DNA of 64,000 nt from Planctomycetota bacterium (GCA_027625095.1 JAQBXN010000007.1:1-64000), one strand, 5' to 3'; counted from the first letter of the stretch, positions 41,314 through 50,799 are shown. Notes: generated by a model from the sequence alone, not told the origin. A program made the numbers and translations.

Positions 41314-44300
41314 TCAAATCCTCTCCAGCTCTTTCCTTGCACCGAGAATCTGGTCGGGCGATTGAAGCATTCGCTTCGCTTTTGAACACGCCTGGTTCAC
41401 ATTAATACAGACCATTCTGTAATCGCAGAGTTTGCATTCATCTTTTTGGGTCCGGTGGATGAACTCGCCTTGTCTGACTACGTTCATCATTCGCTCCAGG
41501 ATTGGACCGAGCTCCGGCCATTCCTCTCGTAGATGGCTGACCCTCTCGCCGCGTCCCTTGACGCCGGTGAAGAAATAACCGGCTTTACTCACGCGGGCAT
41601 TTTCGATCATGGACTCAACAACCATTCCATAAATGATGTGCTGGAGCCGCCGTCCCGACTGAAATGCAGTAGCGCTCTCGTACGGGCGGGGACTGCCCGT
41701 TTTGTAATCCCAGACTTCAAAGACGCCTTTCTCGATCTCATCAAGCCGGTCAATCTGTCCGTGAATGTGTAGAGGCTTGCCGTCCGGCAGCATCAGAGGC
41801 ACAGGTGTTTGCGAGGCGTTTCGCTTGCCCTCCCCCCCTTCCATCCCGAACGGAATTTCCGCCTGGCAATCCGCCGGATTCAAGCCTCGTGCGGCCTCCT
41901 CTCTCAGAAACACCTCGACGGTCTGCAGCATCGCATCCTTTTCCATTTCGTAGGCGATTTCGTTCGGGGGTGGCACCTCGTCTCGCTGACGATGTATCAG
42001 TTTGGATGCGAGTTCGTGCAAGGCAGCGAGATCCTGCGGATATTGCAGAGGGCGGTTCTCCGGTCTCAGCAGTTCGATCGCATCATGAAGAATCCGATGA
42101 ATCAGCCGGCCTCGCTCAAGCGGCGACAGCCAATCGAGGGAATCAAATTCAAGATCATCAGGCGGCTTAATTCCCAGTATGTAGCGAAGAAAGAATTTGA
42201 AGGGGCACTGGGCCAGGATGTCCAAACTCGACGCGGATAGCGGCCTGTGAGTCTTTGTAAAATCAAGATCTTCGCCGGGGGCCCTCAGCCAACCGTCATA
42301 ACCGGTGGGTTCAGTCCCATACCGTGCCCGGGCGGCTTCGATTCCGGAAAGCAAGTGAGGAAATGAAAAGAGAATTGAGTGATGGGCATTCCTTTCACAC
42401 TCATCGGCAAGCTTCAGCCACGCCTGGTGTTCAGAGAGTAGATAACTGGCGGCGGCCGCGACACTGCCACCCAGGACAAAGTCCGATGCGGCGGGCAACT
42501 CCCGAGACATTTCGGAAAAGGTAGCACCAGCCTTCTCCGGGTTCTTACCCCGATAAAAGTCGAGCACCGCAGCCGATGGAGACAAGACCTGATTTTCGTC
42601 CAGGCCAGCGACACTGTAGGAAACTGCCGTCTCCCCGTGATGACCTGCAACGATGCCTTTCAACAGAACTTTGTCTTCATTCGGCAGTTGTAATCGGGTA
42701 GTTATCGTATCGGACAGCATGGCTCGTTCGGTGTCGAGAAGAATCGGATCCTGCAGTCCTGTCCGAGGAAAACTGGTCTCATCCAACCCCAGAATCCACA
42801 GAAAACGCCTTCCACTCATGCCACCCCCGGCGACTGAAGACAGGTGCAGGCAGCCAGGCTTGGGGCCGGAACTCTGGATGCTCAAGCCCCCAAGAATCTC
42901 GTGGAGCTGTTCAAGCGCCTGATGACGAGGTAATGCAATACCCTTGAAAGCCGCCATCCGCCTGAGTGATTCCAGAACTGCCGTACGGCCTTCGCGCTCT
43001 TCCGGGAGGGTCTCTGGAAGGAGCGCTTCAAATAGTGGCAGGAACTGCCCCGCAAGATTCGGTGCCGCTATCTTGTCGGGCACGTCGGGCACCCGTTCCA
43101 GCAATTTGGTCATTTGTTCTTCGACATATTCCGCCTCTTCGGCTCTCCTGAGGCACGATACTCGATAAACCTCTGGCTCTTCGATTTCTTGGTCGAGTTC
43201 GGACTCCGCTCGATCAGCCCGGAGGCGGGATGCGGAGGCCAGTGCCCGCAGCGCGGAACAGTAACGTTCCCTTCCCCATCCAATACGTGCCTGACGTAAC
43301 ACCCGGGCGAACTGACCGGCACTCATCTTCTTGCGGTCGGTAACACGAATGAGATTCGAGACGATCAATGCCCGCAGCCTGGGCTCATGAAATCCATCTC
43401 GAATCCAAGTCAGTAATCCTAATCCTGCGCGTCCCGGACGGGTCTGACCGATCGGGATTCCTTCACCGAATGTGCATTCGATACCGAACTTCTGCGTGGC
43501 CTGTCGCAGCAGAGGCAGATAACGCTGAGGGTTCGTGTAAAGAATTTCCACCTCATCCGCCCGGGCCTTCGCTTTCACCAGCCAGTCAAAGAGACTCGCC
43601 ACCTCGTTCTCAAATCCCGCGGAGCGATGAATGCCCACCGGTGACTCAAACCTCGCCACAGGTCTTTTGTTGTAAAGTTTACATGCCCACCGATTGCGTT
43701 CAGGGAGGTCTGCCAGACTAAAGGTGTGTGGCAGCACATGTAATCTTTCCGCGGCCAGCGCCTGAAGAAACTTCTGCTCAAGGTCTGAGATCTCGGTATG
43801 GGCGCAGACCAGGAGGTGAGCCCCTTGCCAGCCATGCGGCATACCGAGGCTCACATGCTCAGTAGCCCGCTGGAGAATGTCAGTACCATCCACCAAACCT
43901 TCTGCACTGAGTTGCGACCGGTACGCATCGAGCAAACGACGGAAATCCGCGCCCTTGTCCGGATTCACAAACGCGGCTTGGTTTATCGATTCCAAGCCCG
44001 TTGAACGGAAATCCGCGAATGCACGCACAAATGCCCGGCTGAAACCAAGAGACGGCAAAATCTGATTGAAGTATCGGCAATCAGCTAGCTGCTCCTGCAG
44101 CACCTGGTCAACCATAAACAGAGCGATGTCGGGCGTTGCCGCCTCGCAAATTTCCAGCGATGAGCCGAGGATCGCCTCCGCCAGTGAGGACACCGTATGA
44201 ACATGGAGATTGAACCAGGGTTGCCCTTTCGCCGCGGCCTCAGCGATGGAGTGTCCCTGGGTAAGAGACGGCGCAATGAGGACCTTAGTATCCAGTCTAT

Positions 44301-44343
44301 GCGTGGAGATAAAAGTCTTGAGGCCGTCAATGGTGGGCTGCAT
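41314..44343 (-). CDS. AddB-like nuclease with PD-(D/E)XK domain and 4Fe-4S cysteines
   Basis: 1009 aa from ATG 44343. The N-terminal ~650 residues look like a degenerate superfamily I helicase fold (ATQKFGIECTFGEGIPIGQT, LHLSSVAGGGMSGRRFLWILGLDETSFPRTG, the latter typical of AddB/RexB). Residues ~690-1000 are a RecB-type nuclease: GQIDRLDEI...EVWDYKTG has the catalytic Asp-Asp-Lys core. A cysteine in AQCPFKFFLRYILG and three in CKLCDYRMVC form the set that holds a 4Fe-4S cluster in AddB. It should act in double-strand-break repair, but no adjacent AddA helicase is present. Upstream codons to 44442 are repeat-like and excluded. Confidence 0.88.
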   Translation of the reverse strand: MQPTIDGLKTFISTHRLDTKVLIAPSLTQGHSIAEAAAKGQPWFNLHVHTVSSLAEAILGSSLEICEAATPDIALFMVDQVLQEQLADCRYFNQILPSLGFSRAFVRAFADFRSTGLESINQAAFVNPDKGADFRRLLDAYRSQLSAEGLVDGTDILQRATEHVSLGMPHGWQGAHLLVCAHTEISDLEQKFLQALAAERLHVLPHTFSLADLPERNRWACKLYNKRPVARFESPVGIHRSAGFENEVASLFDWLVKAKARADEVEILYTNPQRYLPLLRQATQKFGIECTFGEGIPIGQTRPGRAGLGLLTWIRDGFHEPRLRALIVSNLIRVTDRKKMSAGQFARVLRQARIGWGRERYCSALRALASASRLRADRAESELDQEIEEPEVYRVSCLRRAEEAEYVEEQMTKLLERVPDVPDKIAAPNLAGQFLPLFEALLPETLPEEREGRTAVLESLRRMAAFKGIALPRHQALEQLHEILGGLSIQSSGPKPGCLHLSSVAGGGMSGRRFLWILGLDETSFPRTGLQDPILLDTERAMLSDTITTRLQLPNEDKVLLKGIVAGHHGETAVSYSVAGLDENQVLSPSAAVLDFYRGKNPEKAGATFSEMSRELPAASDFVLGGSVAAAASYLLSEHQAWLKLADECERNAHHSILFSFPHLLSGIEAARARYGTEPTGYDGWLRAPGEDLDFTKTHRPLSASSLDILAQCPFKFFLRYILGIKPPDDLEFDSLDWLSPLERGRLIHRILHDAIELLRPENRPLQYPQDLAALHELASKLIHRQRDEVPPPNEIAYEMEKDAMLQTVEVFLREEAARGLNPADCQAEIPFGMEGGEGKRNASQTPVPLMLPDGKPLHIHGQIDRLDEIEKGVFEVWDYKTGSPRPYESATAFQSGRRLQHIIYGMVVESMIENARVSKAGYFFTGVKGRGERVSHLREEWPELGPILERMMNVVRQGEFIHRTQKDECKLCDYRMVCINVNQACSKAKRMLQSPDQILGARKELERI

Positions 44344-44450
44344 GGCGCGGAAAGGAATGTTGGAGTTTTGAACGACTGGAGTGTTGGAATAGTGGATTAC
44401 TGCGTGGAGAAAATTCCGGCCCGTTTGGCACTTCCTCGCCATCCTAATCT

Positions 44451-45560
44451 TCAGCCATCCACAAATCGCCCGGGAGCAAATGGCGCGAGCCCCTCCTCTT
44501 CGCCCTTGAGGACCAGCCCGGCAATTAACTCCGCGGTGACTGGTGTCAGAAGAATCCCGTTCCGAAAGTGTCCCGTGGCAGCAATGATATTCGGGGAACC
44601 GGGGATACGGCCGAGGATTGGTAGCCCATCCGGCGTCGCCGGCCTGAAACAGGCCCAGGTATCGGCCACTTCCGCGTTACTCAATGAGGGCGCGATTCGG
44701 AGAGTGTTCTCAAGTATCGAGTGGATGGCTTCCCCGGTTACTCGTTTATCAAACCCCACTTTTTCCATGGTGCCACCGCAGATTACACGTCCGACAGGTT
44801 TGCTGATGATGTAGGCGCCGCCATGCAGGATCGGCCGTTCGAACATGGATGCGGGAACCTGTAACTGCACCATCTGCCCTTTGTAAGGAAAGACCGGCAG
44901 CCCGAAGCCCAGCCGGTCGCCGATCTCCTTCGACCATGCACCACCGCACAAGACAGCAGTTGCACCGGAATAGGTATCGGCACCGGTTTCGATTTCCACT
45001 CCCTTTTCGTCAGCCCGAATGCCGAGCATTTCCTCACCATTGTGGAATTCGACCCCAGCCACCTGGGCCGCGGCAACGAGAGCAACGACCAGTTTGCGAT
45101 TCCCGACCTGCCCTTCATTCGGAAAGAAAAGCCCGCCACCTAATTCGGGACTGAGGTTGGGCTCAATCTCCAGCACTTCAGCGGAGGCCAACCTTTCTAA
45201 AGGTAATCCTTCCCTTCGATGCCATTCAAGACACTTGTCCGCAAGCCTTTCGTCTTCTTCATCTAAGAGAAGCTTCAGGGCGCCTTTACTCTTGAATTCA
45301 ATGTCGATACCTGATTCCGAGTGTAATTCTTCGCTGAACGCTGGGTACAAAGCGCGGCTCTGCAACATCAGATTCAGCATGTCGCCCGGGCCGTTGGACT
45401 CCTCCTGAGGCAGTAGCATTCCCCCGGCGGAAGAAGAAGCACCAGCGCCGGGAACATCCCTTTCAATCACGCTTACGCTCAAGCCCACCTGTGCCAACCG
45501 CCATGCGATGCTGCACCCGATGGCGCCTCCCCCGACAATGATCACATCCGAACTTTTCAC
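44451..45560 (-). CDS. thiO: glycine oxidase ThiO-like FAD-dependent oxidoreductase
   Basis: 369 aa. FAD-binding Rossmann motif SDVIIVGGGAIGCSIAWRLAQVGLSVSVIERD at the N-terminus, then GAGASSSAGGMLLPQEE, FPYKGQMVQL, and the C-terminal WACFRPATPDGLPILGRIPG...ATGHFRNGILLTPVTAELIAGLVLKG, all as in ThiO. It oxidises glycine to iminoacetate for the thiazole half of thiamine in aerobes; other D-amino-acid oxidases share the fold. No other thiamine genes are adjacent. The start is GTG, supported by AAGG about 9 nt upstream. Confidence 0.9.
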   Translation of the reverse strand: MKSSDVIIVGGGAIGCSIAWRLAQVGLSVSVIERDVPGAGASSSAGGMLLPQEESNGPGDMLNLMLQSRALYPAFSEELHSESGIDIEFKSKGALKLLLDEEDERLADKCLEWHRREGLPLERLASAEVLEIEPNLSPELGGGLFFPNEGQVGNRKLVVALVAAAQVAGVEFHNGEEMLGIRADEKGVEIETGADTYSGATAVLCGGAWSKEIGDRLGFGLPVFPYKGQMVQLQVPASMFERPILHGGAYIISKPVGRVICGGTMEKVGFDKRVTGEAIHSILENTLRIAPSLSNAEVADTWACFRPATPDGLPILGRIPGSPNIIAATGHFRNGILLTPVTAELIAGLVLKGEEEGLAPFAPGRFVDG

Positions 45561-45583
45561 TTTATCGCCTTGTTTAAAACGAA

Positions 45584-45616
45584 AATGCCCGTCAGCGTTT
45601 CAGGCTGGCGGGCATT
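45584..45616 (-). terminator. Rho-independent terminator of the TIGR04073-like gene
   Basis: 13-bp stem (AATGCCCGTCAGC, 45584-45596, against GCTGGCGGGCATT, 45604-45616) with one T-G wobble and a 7-nt loop, read on the minus strand 32 bp after the stop codon and followed by TTTTCGTTTT. Confidence 0.75.
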
Positions 45617-45648
45617 GTATTTTGAGATACCGAAACAGCTATCAGGTG

Positions 45649-46074
45649 TTACCGCTTACGACTACCCTGGTAGACCTGGATGGGCCCTTTGGCCGGCATG
45701 GTAGTTCGGTAAGAGCCATTAGGATATTTGGTCGGGAATGTCACCACGTCGGCAGCTCCAGCGCCCGCGCGCCTCACCATGTTTGTAAGCCCTTGAGTAA
45801 GTCCAGAAAACATTGCCCCTCCGACGCCCTTGGATTGATAGCCGCGGTTCATGGCCGCGGGGATTTCCACAGGGGCTGATATCAGATTCTTTATTCCACC
45901 GAAAAGTTTGTTCTGTGAGCCGGCCCTCCAGGTCTGCAGTCCGGATTTCTGGTTCCCGCCAACAGTATAAGTGTGGTATGTCGGGGCGGACTTTGTTCTG
46001 AAAGAACCCTTGGCTTCAACCGTGGAAGCTGCCAAAGCAATGGCTGTCAGAGCGATAAGGCAACGTGTATTCAA
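45649..46074 (-). CDS. secreted protein resembling exosortase-system-associated TIGR04073 family
   Basis: 141 aa starting from TTG with GAGGA about 10 nt upstream. A Sec signal peptide (RCLIALTAIALAASTVEA) precedes a segment with the family pattern: KLFGGIKNLISAPVEIPAAMNRGYQSKGVGGAMFSGLTQGLTNMVRRAGAGAADVVTFPTKYP, i.e. an amphipathic helix, a Gly-rich turn, an Arg-rich helix and DVVTFP. TIGR04073-like proteins occur in PVC and Omnitrophica genomes with exosortase sorting systems; their function is unknown. No exosortase or PEP-CTERM protein is in this window. Followed by a clear terminator. Confidence 0.75.
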   Translation of the reverse strand: MNTRCLIALTAIALAASTVEAKGSFRTKSAPTYHTYTVGGNQKSGLQTWRAGSQNKLFGGIKNLISAPVEIPAAMNRGYQSKGVGGAMFSGLTQGLTNMVRRAGAGAADVVTFPTKYPNGSYRTTMPAKGPIQVYQGSRKR

Positions 46075-46362
46075 AAGAGAGATCCTCTGTGGGTGGGTAG
46101 AATCTATTACGCACGCACACTCAAAACTTCTTCATTTGAGATGTGTTTCGGGCGGGATTATAGCGAACCAGCCGGGATGGGCAATGGAGGCGGTCTGAAG
46201 GTCAAGTAAACCGGATTGTAATCGACACTGCTGGTTTCAATCTGATGCGCTGGCGACAGGCCTTTTCCTGAAACTGTTTGAAGATCTGAAGCTCCTTCCA
46301 CTACCTTGAACCCAACTGCATCATTACTCCAACACTCCACCCTCAATTCTTTCCCTTTCCAC

Positions 46363-47823
46363 ATGCGCCCCAACATCCTCTGGATATGCACAGACCAACA
46401 ACGTTACGACACCATCGGAGCACTCGGTAATCCGCATGTCTCAACCCCGAACATAGATCGGCTCGTCTCAACCGGCGTAGCCTTCACGAACACTTACTGT
46501 CAGAGCCCAATCTGCACCCCAAGTCGTGCAAGTTTTCTAACTGGGATGTATCCCAGCCGGGTGCACGTGAATGGGAACGGCAACGAGTTCTTTCCGCCTG
46601 ATGCACCGCCGCTCATCACCAAAACCCTTGCCGACTCGGGCTACGATTGCGGTCTGATCGGCAAACTGCATCTGGCAAGTGCCTTCGGAAGAATTGAGCC
46701 GCGGACTACTGATGGCTACCGCTACTGGCAATACAGCCACGCGCCAAGGGACGACTGGGAGACCGGGCACGACTACGCTGACTGGGTTCGATCAAAAGGC
46801 GAAAGCCTGAAGGAATTGACTTTGAGCCTGGATGGCGTCCCTGCCGAATTTCATCAGACAACCTGGTGTTCTGAGAAAACCATGCAGTTCATCAGGCAGG
46901 AACGTAAGTGCCCATGGCTGGCGAGCGTGAACATTTACGACCCGCACCCACAGTTCAATCCGCCGAAAACATACCGAGATCAATTTGATCCAGAACAAAT
47001 GCCCGGCCCACTTTTCAAAGAAAGTGACCTCATGCAGCAAGAGAAGCTGGCCGGCATTGATTTTCAGTCACGCGGACGGCATCCCGACGAACTTGATATC
47101 AAAAGCCCGATTATCCCCCTTTCGCCGGGCGTGCCGGAGACGGACCTGGCGGGAAAGAGAGACGCAAAAACATTGCAGGCGGCCTATTACGCCATGATCA
47201 AACTCATCGACGATCAGATGGGCCGTCTACTGGACTGCCTTGAGGAGACAGGCCAACTCGATAACACCCTCATCCTCTTCATGAGCGACCACGGCGAGAT
47301 GCTTGGCGATCACGGTCTCATTCAGAAGGGCTGCCGGTTCTACGAAGGCATGGTTCGCGTGCCGCTGATTATTTCCTGGCCCGGTAAGTTCAAAGAAGGT
47401 GTTCAGTGTTCTGGACTGACCGAATTGGTGGACGTCGCGCCGACTCTCCTGGAAGCGACAGGACTTTCTGTACCTGCAGAGATGCACGGCTCTTCTCTGA
47501 TGCCTTACCTTGTTGGAGAGGAGAACGGCGAGCAAATCCGTGAATATGCGCGATGTGAATATTACAGCGCGTTGGACTCATCCTTCTGCCATGCCCAAGA
47601 TGATTCGTACGCCACCATGATTCGCGACGAGCGATACAAACTCGTCCTCTATCACGGCCACAATCTAGGCGAGCTTTACGATCTCCTGGAAGACCCGGAT
47701 GAATTCAACAATCTGTGGGAAGAGCAAACATGTGCCGAAACCAAAATGCGATTACTCATCAAAAGCTTCGATATCTCAATGCAATCCATGGATTGGGGGC
47801 CACGCCGCATAGGGCCGATGTGA
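46363..47823 (+). CDS. arylsulfatase-type sulfatase
   Basis: 486 aa from ATG 46363. N-terminus RPNILWICTDQQRYDTIGALGNPHVSTPNIDRL supplies the metal-binding Asp pair; the catalytic signature is CTPSRASFLTG, where Cys is converted to formylglycine. LMSDHGEMLGDHGL gives the metal-binding Asp-His and downstream Lys. No signal peptide is visible at the chosen start; the codons before it are encoded by a CCAACACTCC-type repeat, so an alternative start is unlikely to add one. It should remove sulfate esters from glycans or small molecules. A formylglycine-generating or anSME enzyme must lie elsewhere. Confidence 0.94.
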   Translation: MRPNILWICTDQQRYDTIGALGNPHVSTPNIDRLVSTGVAFTNTYCQSPICTPSRASFLTGMYPSRVHVNGNGNEFFPPDAPPLITKTLADSGYDCGLIGKLHLASAFGRIEPRTTDGYRYWQYSHAPRDDWETGHDYADWVRSKGESLKELTLSLDGVPAEFHQTTWCSEKTMQFIRQERKCPWLASVNIYDPHPQFNPPKTYRDQFDPEQMPGPLFKESDLMQQEKLAGIDFQSRGRHPDELDIKSPIIPLSPGVPETDLAGKRDAKTLQAAYYAMIKLIDDQMGRLLDCLEETGQLDNTLILFMSDHGEMLGDHGLIQKGCRFYEGMVRVPLIISWPGKFKEGVQCSGLTELVDVAPTLLEATGLSVPAEMHGSSLMPYLVGEENGEQIREYARCEYYSALDSSFCHAQDDSYATMIRDERYKLVLYHGHNLGELYDLLEDPDEFNNLWEEQTCAETKMRLLIKSFDISMQSMDWGPRRIGPM

Positions 47824-47890
47824 ACGTAATGAGTAATGAGTAAGTTGGGGAGGAGGATTCGACACTTGCGACAGATCTTTAATTTGCGGC

Positions 47891-50272
47891 CTATTCAATG
47901 AATCGGATCTCAGCAAAATCAGCGAGATTGTCACTGGTTGATGAGCCGGTGGTGTTCATGCGCTGGTATTCACGGACGCTACCTTCCTGCGGCGGCTTCT
48001 TGGAATTCAGACCCTTGTCTATGACTCGGTGGCGCGTGAAATTGCCCGTCCATTTGGTGTGAGTGCCAGAGCCCGGTTTCTCAGCGGATGCGAATGCTGA
48101 GTAAGGTAAAAATACTTCGAGACTCCAAAAGTCTTTGCCGACGTGCGCGGCCGCCTTAAAGCCTTTGCACTCCCAGGTGGTGTCCTTCAGTTTCGAGTCC
48201 CAGTAGTTACCGTCCGGGTTCACGATGAACTGGTAGAACTCGCCTTCGCTTTTGCCGGTCACGTCCACGAACAACTCCACGTTGTCGTCCCACCACATGT
48301 TTCCGTTGTCGTGGCCGCCATTTGATCGTTCCAGAAACTGTGGTGTCGGCTCGCTGAGATGGAAACCGAATGTGATGCCATCTGAGGTCCATACTGCCTT
48401 GATGGTAGAAGGGTATATGGCAGGCTTGCCTTTATTTGCGCCAGTGGCCTGGACGAATGAGTTTTCAGTAGTGGCGCGTTCCCATTGAGCGTCCGTCAGT
48501 TGTCCGTCAATGACTGGATTTTCGCCTACCTTATATGCTGACAAGGGCCGGAACCCTTCGCCGGACATCATGTCTGCCTCCGTGAAGAATGATTCAAGGG
48601 CAGGTGCGTAGTAGTCGAGACGTTCGGTTGTCAGTTTGTCCCCCCTGCCCTGCTCGCGGGCCTGGGCAAACAACTCCTTCATCTGCTCGACCATTGCAGG
48701 TGTAAAACTCACTTCGTAGATGCCTTTGGGCGAGAAACGTCCGCCCGGCCAGCGGCTCTTTTCCCATCCGTCGATCTGCAGGGCCAACAGCTTTCGCATA
48801 GTGTCTGCAGCAGCCCCGAACATCCTGCTAGCGAATTCGTCGACTGCGGCATCCACATCGAACTCCGGATCCCACAAAACCTTCAGCCAACAGTAGAGGC
48901 TGATGTGCTGGCGTGGCCAGTGATTGAAGTCGCCATTAACAAAGGTACCCAGGGTCTTCTTGAGATTGCGCTGATAGAAGTCTTTCACCACGTGGGGATA
49001 GTGGTATGCCGCTTTCGTTTTGTGGGCTGGCCAGACGTTGTAATGCCAGTTTTGAATGCGGCGTCCCGAGATGGCGATCCAGCGGTCGATATTCGCCTGC
49101 TCTGAATCCCGGATGGCCGGCTCTTTGTAAGAGGCCATGCCCGGCATCCCGCAAATCTGAACTTCCACATTTCCTGGAAACTTGAACCCTTCAGGAGCCG
49201 CCGTGTAGTTGAGGTAGGGAAGGAAGATGACGGTGAAGCCTTCATTCGGCCAGCGTTTCTGAACTTCCCGGCCAAGGCGATCCACGAACGTGGCCATCAC
49301 CCTTGAGGCGCCGCCATACTGACCTGCCTTGTCATCCCAAAGCGCACGGCAGTGTTCGCAATAACAGGAGAGTTCAACATCCGCGGGAGAGACCGTGATG
49401 GACTTGCCTCTGATCGGGGTATACAGAGGCTGCTTCTTGTCGATGAAGTTCTGGATGCCTTCGAGATATATTTCGAGGGTTTTGGGATTCCCGTAACAGT
49501 TCACTTCGTGCTGCCGCTTGCCATCCTTCCGCATCTGGAAAACTTCAGGATGATTCTCGGTCAGGTTTTCTTGATTCGACCAATTTGGTTGGTGTACCTG
49601 GAGCTGAATCGGCCATGAATTCCCTGAACGCAGAAGACGCTGCAGCTCGTCGAGCCTGATCCCCTGACCGTGCCAGGGCTCAGACATCGGCGGCCACATG
49701 ACTCGCATCTGGAAAGCAGGTTTGTCTTCGAGCCAGACTGGCGGAACAGACAACTCATTTGATTCCGGAATCGAATGCCCGATCTGGGGGCCGCCAGCCT
49801 CTGCGGGAGGGAAATACCACCGCACACCGACAAACCGTTCAAGGAACTCCAACGCGCCCCACAGTTGTCCGTCAGCATTCCCTTCGTATTTGTTACCGAC
49901 AATGTAGATCGCGTCTGGGGCCGTTTTGATCGCGAATCCTTCAATGGGTAAATTGCTGCTGACCAGACCAAGCGCGGCGGCTTCTGCGGAATCGCCAAGA
50001 ACAATCGCGGGGCTGGTGATCGTGTCATGAACGATCGGTAGTTTGGCGCCAGTCACCTTTTCGATGAAGGATTGCAGTTCAACAGCCCCTGCTGCTTTGT
50101 TCATAACGACAATCGATCCGAGGGCCTTGCCGTCTGCAACCAGAACGATGCGGGGATGATTCGGAGTTGTCTTGATGGTGACGGGATTGAGGTCTTTGGC
50201 TTCCCAAGGTGCGGCGATAACCGAGGTACTGACGATCACCGCCAGGTAGATAAGCAAAGTATGCTGGGACAT
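47891..50272 (-). CDS. DUF4838 protein with C-terminal CBM9-like domain
   Basis: 793 aa. The start at the second Met is preferred because AGGA sits 7 nt before it but overlaps the first Met (50278). Signal peptide (LLIYLAVIVSTSVIAA), glucuronidase-type N-domain (GAVELQSFIEKVTGAKLPIVHD, GQLWGALEFLERFVGVRWYFPP), then the DUF4838 barrel with a Cys pair in ELSCYCEHCRALWDD and NWHYNVWPAHKTKAAYHYPHVVKDFY. The last ~200 residues (NPVIDGQLTDAQWERA...MWWDDNVELFVDVTGKSEGEFYQFIVNPDG) match the CBM9-like carbohydrate-binding fold. Likely acts on uronate-containing glycans. Paralogue of the protein at 17801-20845. Confidence 0.88.
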   Translation of the reverse strand: MSQHTLLIYLAVIVSTSVIAAPWEAKDLNPVTIKTTPNHPRIVLVADGKALGSIVVMNKAAGAVELQSFIEKVTGAKLPIVHDTITSPAIVLGDSAEAAALGLVSSNLPIEGFAIKTAPDAIYIVGNKYEGNADGQLWGALEFLERFVGVRWYFPPAEAGGPQIGHSIPESNELSVPPVWLEDKPAFQMRVMWPPMSEPWHGQGIRLDELQRLLRSGNSWPIQLQVHQPNWSNQENLTENHPEVFQMRKDGKRQHEVNCYGNPKTLEIYLEGIQNFIDKKQPLYTPIRGKSITVSPADVELSCYCEHCRALWDDKAGQYGGASRVMATFVDRLGREVQKRWPNEGFTVIFLPYLNYTAAPEGFKFPGNVEVQICGMPGMASYKEPAIRDSEQANIDRWIAISGRRIQNWHYNVWPAHKTKAAYHYPHVVKDFYQRNLKKTLGTFVNGDFNHWPRQHISLYCWLKVLWDPEFDVDAAVDEFASRMFGAAADTMRKLLALQIDGWEKSRWPGGRFSPKGIYEVSFTPAMVEQMKELFAQAREQGRGDKLTTERLDYYAPALESFFTEADMMSGEGFRPLSAYKVGENPVIDGQLTDAQWERATTENSFVQATGANKGKPAIYPSTIKAVWTSDGITFGFHLSEPTPQFLERSNGGHDNGNMWWDDNVELFVDVTGKSEGEFYQFIVNPDGNYWDSKLKDTTWECKGFKAAAHVGKDFWSLEVFLPYSAFASAEKPGSGTHTKWTGNFTRHRVIDKGLNSKKPPQEGSVREYQRMNTTGSSTSDNLADFAEIRFIE

Positions 50273-50391
50273 ATTCATTTCCTGTTAGGTGCGATTGCCG
50301 AATTGCAAGAAATACCGTCGCGTGTCCTCTTTCATTACTGACAGGAGGCACTGCTCGCATTTATCCGTTGAGCGGAGAGTTCAATTCTCTT

Positions 50392-50799
50392 TCAGATAAA
50401 TGCCATATTCGTTTCCAAGGCATTGTGCAAGCCGATGACTTCCGAACCTCTTCGGGACAGGATTACTATCGGTAAAGCGAAAACCGCAAATACACCACCC
50501 ATCCTGGACTTCCAACCTCCTACGTTAAGAACGCCATCTTTAATCGGGGTTGGGGGTGTTACCAATCGGTCAGCCCCAGCCTGAAACAGTTGCCTGGCCA
50601 TCTCTGTGGAAAGCTCATCCTCTTCTCGGAGCCAATAGTCGAAGTGTGCCGCTATGTCATCACCGAGATACGAAGCCGGCGCCACCAGGTACACCGAAAG
50701 GCCTTGTTTTTGTCCGGCCAACGCGCAGGAAACAGCTCCAGCCGAACCGCCGAGGATGAGCAAGTCTACTCTTTCAACAACAGCTAATTTCTGATTCAA
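50392..50799 (-). pseudogene. truncated FAD-dependent oxidoreductase remnant
   Basis: 135 aa starting from TTG with GGAG 7 nt upstream. The dinucleotide-binding start is clear (DLLILGGSAGAVSCALAGQKQGLSVYLVAPASYLGDDIA), matching the FAD-dependent oxidoreductases of PVC bacteria that usually run beyond 400 aa. After about residue 95 (GVLNVGGWKSRMGGVFAVF) the match ends, the frame drifts and stops. The catalytic and substrate domains are missing, so this is a 5' fragment. It lies 113 bp upstream of the DUF4838 gene, in the same orientation. Confidence 0.6.
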
